Source: Elioraea rosea
GTDB taxonomy: Bacteria; Pseudomonadota; Alphaproteobacteria; Acetobacterales; Acetobacteraceae
DNA length: 37,925 nt
Direction of reading: 5' to 3'
NCBI RefSeq assembly: GCF_007644105.1
Contig: NZ_VFAC01000037.1
Location: 1 to 37,925, forward strand
A program made the translations under genes and the position numbers. Positions 34,204 to 37,925 of this stretch are shown in pieces. The stretch's first letter is position 1. Each line of letters starts with the position of its first letter. The notes below the pieces were generated by a model. It worked only from the letters and a program-made list of their open reading frames with translations. It was not told where the DNA came from and did no database searches.

Positions 34204-36192
34204 ATGTCCCCCGATACGCTTCGGCCAGACGCGACGCCGCCAAGGGCGGGCTTGAAGGAGCTGCTTGACGCCGCGAACGACGCGGCGAAGCGCGAGGCGG
34301 CGCAGTGGTTCTACTTCGTTACCCTGATGGTCTACCTCGCCGTCGCGGTGGGCGGCGTGACCCACCACAAGCTATTCCTCGCCGAGCCGGTGACGTTGCC
34401 GATCTTCAACGTGGCCCTGCCACTCTCGGGGTTCTTTGTCGTCGCACCCACGATCTTCGTGATCCTTCACTTCTACAGCCTCGCGCAGCTCCGGGTGATG
34501 GCGCGCAAGGTGGAGGCCGCGCTCGCCGCGGCGATGCAGGCGGGCGAGCCGCCCGATGCTGTCATGCTCCGCCTCGACTCGTTCGCGGTGGCGCAAATGC
34601 TGGCGGGACGTCGTGCCGGGCGGCGATCCATCGCGATGGCGGCTATGGCGTGGATCACGCTGATCATCGCCCCGGTGGTGCTGCTGCTGTTCTTCCAGAT
34701 CCGCTTCCTCCCGTATCACGACCCGGCCGTAACGTGGGTGCACCGCGTCCTGCTGGCGGTCGATCTCGCCCTCCTGTGGTGGCTGTGGCCCCGGCGGCGC
34801 AAGTCAACCCGCGCCGCACTGGCGCGCGCCGCAGCGGTGGCGGGCACGATCGTTGTCGGCTTCTTCGCCCTGGTCCTGGCAACGGTGCCCGGCGAGTGGG
34901 CCGACGGCCTCGCGTATAAGGCGCTCCTCAACGTTCAGGCCTACACCGTCACACGCCCCCGAGACCCACTCCTCGTGTTCTGGGACAGGCTCACCGGACG
35001 CAGCGCGCCGCCGCCCGACCCTCGCTTTCAGGACAAGGACCAGCAGGACCAGGAGTTCATGCAGGCCGAGCCGCTGCCCGCAGCGTTCCGTCGCGCGCTG
35101 TTCGACGGGCGCATCCACCCATTTCTCGGCCGCCCGACGAGCCTGTTCTCGCGCGTGCTTTTCCTCCCCGACGAGCGCTTCGTGCCGGCGAGGGACAGCG
35201 ACTTCGCCGACCTCCAGCGAACGTTGGTGTTGCGTGGCCGAGACTTGCGCGGCGCGCTCCTCTACCGTGTTGACCTGCGGAAAGCTGATCTGACTGGCGC
35301 GCTGCTCGTAGACGCTTGGCTTGATGACGCACAGCTCCAGGGCGCACGGCTCGACTCCGCCCAGCTCCAGGGCGCGTGGCTTAGGAGAGCGCATCTCCAC
35401 GCCGCGTCGCTCAGAGCAGCGCAACTTCAGGGCGCGTCGCTTGACTACGCCCGGCTCGAGGGCGCGACGCTCGACGGCGCGTACCTCCGGGGTGCCACGC
35501 TTGACGGCGCGCGGCTCACCGGCGCGTCGCTCTACGAAGCCGAGCTCCAGGGAGCGTCGCTCCAACTTGCCCGCCTCCAGGCCGCGCGGCTCAACGGAGC
35601 TCGACTTGAGGGCGCGACGCTCGACCATGCGCAACTCCAGGCCGCCCGACTCATCGGCGCACGGCTTGACGGAGCATCGCTCGACAACGCGAACCTCAAC
35701 GGCGCGTCGCTCAACGACGCAATGCTCCGCGGCGCGTCGCTCCGGTCCGCTGCACTCTGGCGCAGCACCGCCGAGCGCGCCGACCTTGCGCACGCCGATC
35801 TGCGCGGAGCGAATTTCGACCCACCGCGCGATGCAGTGGCGCTCGTCGCCGCCGCGCTCGACGGCGTGCCGGATGGCCCACTCCGCCAGGAAGCGGCGGA
35901 TCGGCTCGCCATCCTGACGCAAGAGATGGCCGAGGATACGGAACGGTCATTGCGCGCAACGTGGCCCGACCCCATGCCCGGTAACCCACCGCCCATCGAG
36001 GCGTGGACGAACAGCCTGATCGCCATCGCCTGCGCTCAGGACACTGCGCCCCATCTCGCGCGTGGGCTCATCCGCAATTTCGCGGCCAATGACAGGATCG
36101 ACCGTGCCCGCCTCGGCCGCGCCCTCCGCGACCCTGACGCCTGCCCCGGCGCCCGCGGCCTGACGAACGACGAGCTCGAGCGCCTTCCGTGA
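34204..36192 (+). CDS. Membrane-anchored pentapeptide-repeat protein, first of a tandem pair
   Basis: This 662-residue protein has an N-terminal integral membrane module with five likely transmembrane helices (about 34-54, 70-92, 145-165, 180-197 and 206-227), a linker, and a pentapeptide-repeat solenoid from about 340 to 540 with A-x-L-x-G units such as LQGARLDSAQLQGAWL and LDGAYLRGATLDGARL. This should fold as a four-sided right-handed beta helix. A helical C-terminal cap (about 550-662) follows. ATG 34204 has GGGAGGGG just upstream; GTG 34192 is possible. TTGCGC (34150) and TAGCCT (34174) with 18-bp spacing form a possible promoter. Function unknown; the soluble solenoid presumably projects into the cytoplasm as a binding scaffold. 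Confidence 0.85.
   Translation: MSPDTLRPDATPPRAGLKELLDAANDAAKREAAQWFYFVTLMVYLAVAVGGVTHHKLFLAEPVTLPIFNVALPLSGFFVVAPTIFVILHFYSLAQLRVMARKVEAALAAAMQAGEPPDAVMLRLDSFAVAQMLAGRRAGRRSIAMAAMAWITLIIAPVVLLLFFQIRFLPYHDPAVTWVHRVLLAVDLALLWWLWPRRRKSTRAALARAAAVAGTIVVGFFALVLATVPGEWADGLAYKALLNVQAYTVTRPRDPLLVFWDRLTGRSAPPPDPRFQDKDQQDQEFMQAEPLPAAFRRALFDGRIHPFLGRPTSLFSRVLFLPDERFVPARDSDFADLQRTLVLRGRDLRGALLYRVDLRKADLTGALLVDAWLDDAQLQGARLDSAQLQGAWLRRAHLHAASLRAAQLQGASLDYARLEGATLDGAYLRGATLDGARLTGASLYEAELQGASLQLARLQAARLNGARLEGATLDHAQLQAARLIGARLDGASLDNANLNGASLNDAMLRGASLRSAALWRSTAERADLAHADLRGANFDPPRDAVALVAAALDGVPDGPLRQEAADRLAILTQEMAEDTERSLRATWPDPMPGNPPPIEAWTNSLIAIACAQDTAPHLARGLIRNFAANDRIDRARLGRALRDPDACPGARGLTNDELERLP
35232..35820 (+). 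repeat. 15-bp-periodic array encoding about 39 pentapeptide units
   Basis: The nucleotide pattern repeats every 15 bp around ggcgc-N-nctc codons (Gly/Ala-Ala-x-Leu), with many synonymous and nonsynonymous variants. This is the pentapeptide solenoid of the gene at 34204 and not a CRISPR or satellite. Confidence 0.85.
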
Positions 36193-36294
36193 CCCACCGC
36201 GGACAGGGGGGGGCCCGCCGATTGAAGGCCCGCTTAGCGCGCTTCCCGTTTGGGTTGCGGCTTGATACTGTCACGTATCGAAGGGGACGGGCTG

Positions 36295-37925
36295 ATGCCG
36301 ACCGCGCGCACCGACGCGGCCCCTGCGCCGCGGGCGCCTGATGCCGACCTTGGCGAGCTTCTCGCCGCGGCGAACGACGCGGCGCGGCGTGAAGTCTCGC
36401 AGCAATGGTTCTTCTTCATCACCCTGATGCTGCTTCTTGCGGCTTCGGTCGGCACCACGACGCATCGCGCGCTGCTCGATGCCGCACCGATGCGCCTTCC
36501 GATCCTGAACATCGACCTGCCGATGCTCGGCTACTATGCCATCGCGCCGACCATCTTCGTGGTGCTGCACTTCTACGCGCTGCTGCAGGTGAACGCGCTG
36601 CGCGGCAAGGTGACCGAGTTCGTCCGCGCGGCGGAGGAGGAAGCACGCGCGCTGGAGGCCGCAGGGCACGGCGCCTATTCGGCCATCCTCGAACGCCTCG
36701 TCCGCCCGCTCGACGGCTTCGCGGTGGTGCAGGCCATCGCCGCGCCACGGCTGCACCGCAGGGCGCTCGCGGCGCGGGTGATGACGGCAATCACGCTCGT
36801 CATCGGCCCGGTTCTGCTCCTCGTGTTCTTCCTGCTTCGCTTCCTCCCCTACCAGGACGTTCCGACGACGCATTGGCACCGCGCGCTTGTCGCCATCGAC
36901 ATCCTGATCCTCTGGTCGCTGATGCCGCCCGCAGGCCTTGCGGCTCGGGCCGCCGCAGCGCTCGGGAGCCTCGGCTTGCTGGCCTTCTGCCTGATGGTGG
37001 CGACCGTTCGCGGCGAGGCGCTCGACCGCCCCTGGCCGGTGGCACAGGAACTCCGCGCCAGGCTCTTCTTCGACGGTGCGCTCGACCCGAAGACCAACCG
37101 CCCGCCGTCTCTGCCGTTCTCGCGCGTTCTCTCCCTCGCAGACGAGAAGCTGATCCGCCAGAGCGAGACGGAGCTCGCGCGCGAGATGGTGGCGCGCACC
37201 ATCGTGCTACGCGAACGATCGCTGCGCGGCGCGATCCTGATCGCGACCGATCTGCGCAAGGCCGACCTCAGCCGCGCCGACCTTGCCGGCGCGCGGCTCG
37301 ATGGCGCGTGGCTGCATGGCGCCTTCCTGTTGGGTGCGCATCTCGAGGGCGCGGTGCTGGACGGCGCGGTGCTGCGTGACGCCGCGATGCACGGCGCCTC
37401 GCTGACGGGCGCGAGCCTTCGCGGCGCGAGGCTCGAGGGCGCGGGGCTGGATGGCGCAACACTCGCCGCCGCGGTGCTCGACGACGCGCGACTTCATGCG
37501 GCGACGCTGGCCAATGCCTCGCTCGAAGGCGCCTCGCTCGTTGGCGCGACGCTGCGCGGTGCGTTCCTCACCGGCGCGAAGCTGCAGGGTGCGTCGCTGA
37601 TCTCCGCCGACCTTCGCGGCGCGGACCTCCGCTTCGTGCAGGCGTGGCGCGCCGATGCGTTCGGCGCGCGCCTGGGCGACGCGGATGGCAGGAACCTTCA
37701 CATCGCCGAGCTGCCGGCGGGCTGGAACCCCGCCGGCGCAACGATCGATGCGAGCCCGTGGGACAGCGCGGTGTCGGCCTGGCTCGCCGCGATCGCCGAT
37801 CCCGACAGCCGGACCGCCGCGGTGCGCCGCCTCTCCGCCCTGACGGCCGGCAGCGCGGACGACCCAGGCCTCGACATGCGCCACGCCGCGCTCGCCGCAC
37901 TCGCCGCGCCCGACCCGCGCGCGGT
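36295..37925 (+). CDS. Membrane-anchored pentapeptide-repeat protein, second of a tandem pair (3' truncated by window edge)
   Basis: The frame is open from ATG 36295 (AGGGGA 7 bp upstream) to the window end, at least 543 residues. It matches the upstream protein from the start: ELLAAANDAARREVSQQWFFFITLMLLLA corresponds to ELLDAANDAAKREAAQWFYFVTLMVYLA, followed by LPILNIDLPMLGYYAIAPTIFVVLHFYALLQ and ITLVIGPVLLLVFFLLRFLPYQD. Pentapeptide units run from about residue 306 to 450 (LDGAWLHGAFLLGAHLEG), fewer than in the first copy. A helical cap begins afterwards (AVSAWLAAIADPDSR). The stop is outside the window. An inverted repeat GATAC-N6-GTATC (36264-36279) lies just upstream and could be regulatory. 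Function unknown. Confidence 0.85.
   Translation, partial: MPTARTDAAPAPRAPDADLGELLAAANDAARREVSQQWFFFITLMLLLAASVGTTTHRALLDAAPMRLPILNIDLPMLGYYAIAPTIFVVLHFYALLQVNALRGKVTEFVRAAEEEARALEAAGHGAYSAILERLVRPLDGFAVVQAIAAPRLHRRALAARVMTAITLVIGPVLLLVFFLLRFLPYQDVPTTHWHRALVAIDILILWSLMPPAGLAARAAAALGSLGLLAFCLMVATVRGEALDRPWPVAQELRARLFFDGALDPKTNRPPSLPFSRVLSLADEKLIRQSETELAREMVARTIVLRERSLRGAILIATDLRKADLSRADLAGARLDGAWLHGAFLLGAHLEGAVLDGAVLRDAAMHGASLTGASLRGARLEGAGLDGATLAAAVLDDARLHAATLANASLEGASLVGATLRGAFLTGAKLQGASLISADLRGADLRFVQAWRADAFGARLGDADGRNLHIAELPAGWNPAGATIDASPWDSAVSAWLAAIADPDSRTAAVRRLSALTAGSADDPGLDMRHAALAALAAPDPRA
37212..37640 (+). repeat. 15-bp-periodic array encoding about 28 pentapeptide units
   Basis: Same A-x-L-x-G coding periodicity as at 35232 but shorter and with different codon choices, so it has diverged since the gene duplication. 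Confidence 0.8.

Noticed and set aside
35232-37640. Possible CRISPR or minisatellite arrays
   Set aside because: The repeats are 15-bp coding periodicity in frame with pentapeptide units, with no spacers and continuous open frames.

Overview
The window is very GC-rich and densely packed. Gene content and order point to an alphaproteobacterium, most likely an Acetobacteraceae-like member of the Rhodospirillales. The main evidence is the mnmE-mnmG-rsmG-parA-parB block, two perfect parS palindromes, the DUF3576-leuS-lptE-holA cluster, Porin_4-type porins, and many orphan solute-binding proteins. The parS sites and parAB imply that the right half lies near the chromosome origin. I cannot assign a genus from sequence alone.

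Layout. 1-3.5 kb: the tail of an unknown gene, a sugar O-methyltransferase-like gene, a 143-bp hairpin mobile element (MITE) inserted exactly between two genes, a YkuD-type L,D-transpeptidase, yggS, and a ThiE/TenI-like gene. 3.7-6.7 kb: two tandem paralogous porins separated by a strong terminator. 6.8-11.6 kb: DUF3576 lipoprotein, leuS, lptE, holA. 11.7-25.9 kb: an accessory block with an HpcH/HpaI aldolase homologue, an M81 peptidase with two family-5 solute-binding proteins and a GMC oxidoreductase, a three-gene ATP-grasp/EK-repeat operon, an enolase-superfamily dehydratase, a divergent GntR regulator and two Bug/TctC-type binding proteins. 25.9-31.5 kb: parB, parA, rsmG, mnmG, mnmE on the minus strand, with parS sites at the rsmG start codon and between mnmG and mnmE. 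31.5-37.9 kb: a (2Fe-2S) ferredoxin-like protein, a DUF255 thioredoxin-domain protein, and two tandem membrane-anchored pentapeptide-repeat proteins, the second running off the window.

The best candidate for an undescribed system is 19420-21903. Two paralogous ATP-grasp-fold proteins overlap by 4 bp. The first has lost the nucleotide-binding lysines and the other looks intact. They are followed by a 174-residue protein whose centre is eleven uninterrupted x-Glu-Lys triplets, after a conserved-looking N-terminal region and before a C-terminal coiled coil. This is the architecture expected of a peptide- or protein-modifying system (ligase, pseudo-ligase partner, repeat-bearing substrate), but the chemistry is inferred and not shown.

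Other notable points: the MITE uses a stop codon as its target duplication and separates the L,D-transpeptidase from its reconstructed ribosome-binding site; a parS site contains the start codon of rsmG; and four solute-binding proteins have no transporter membrane subunits nearby.
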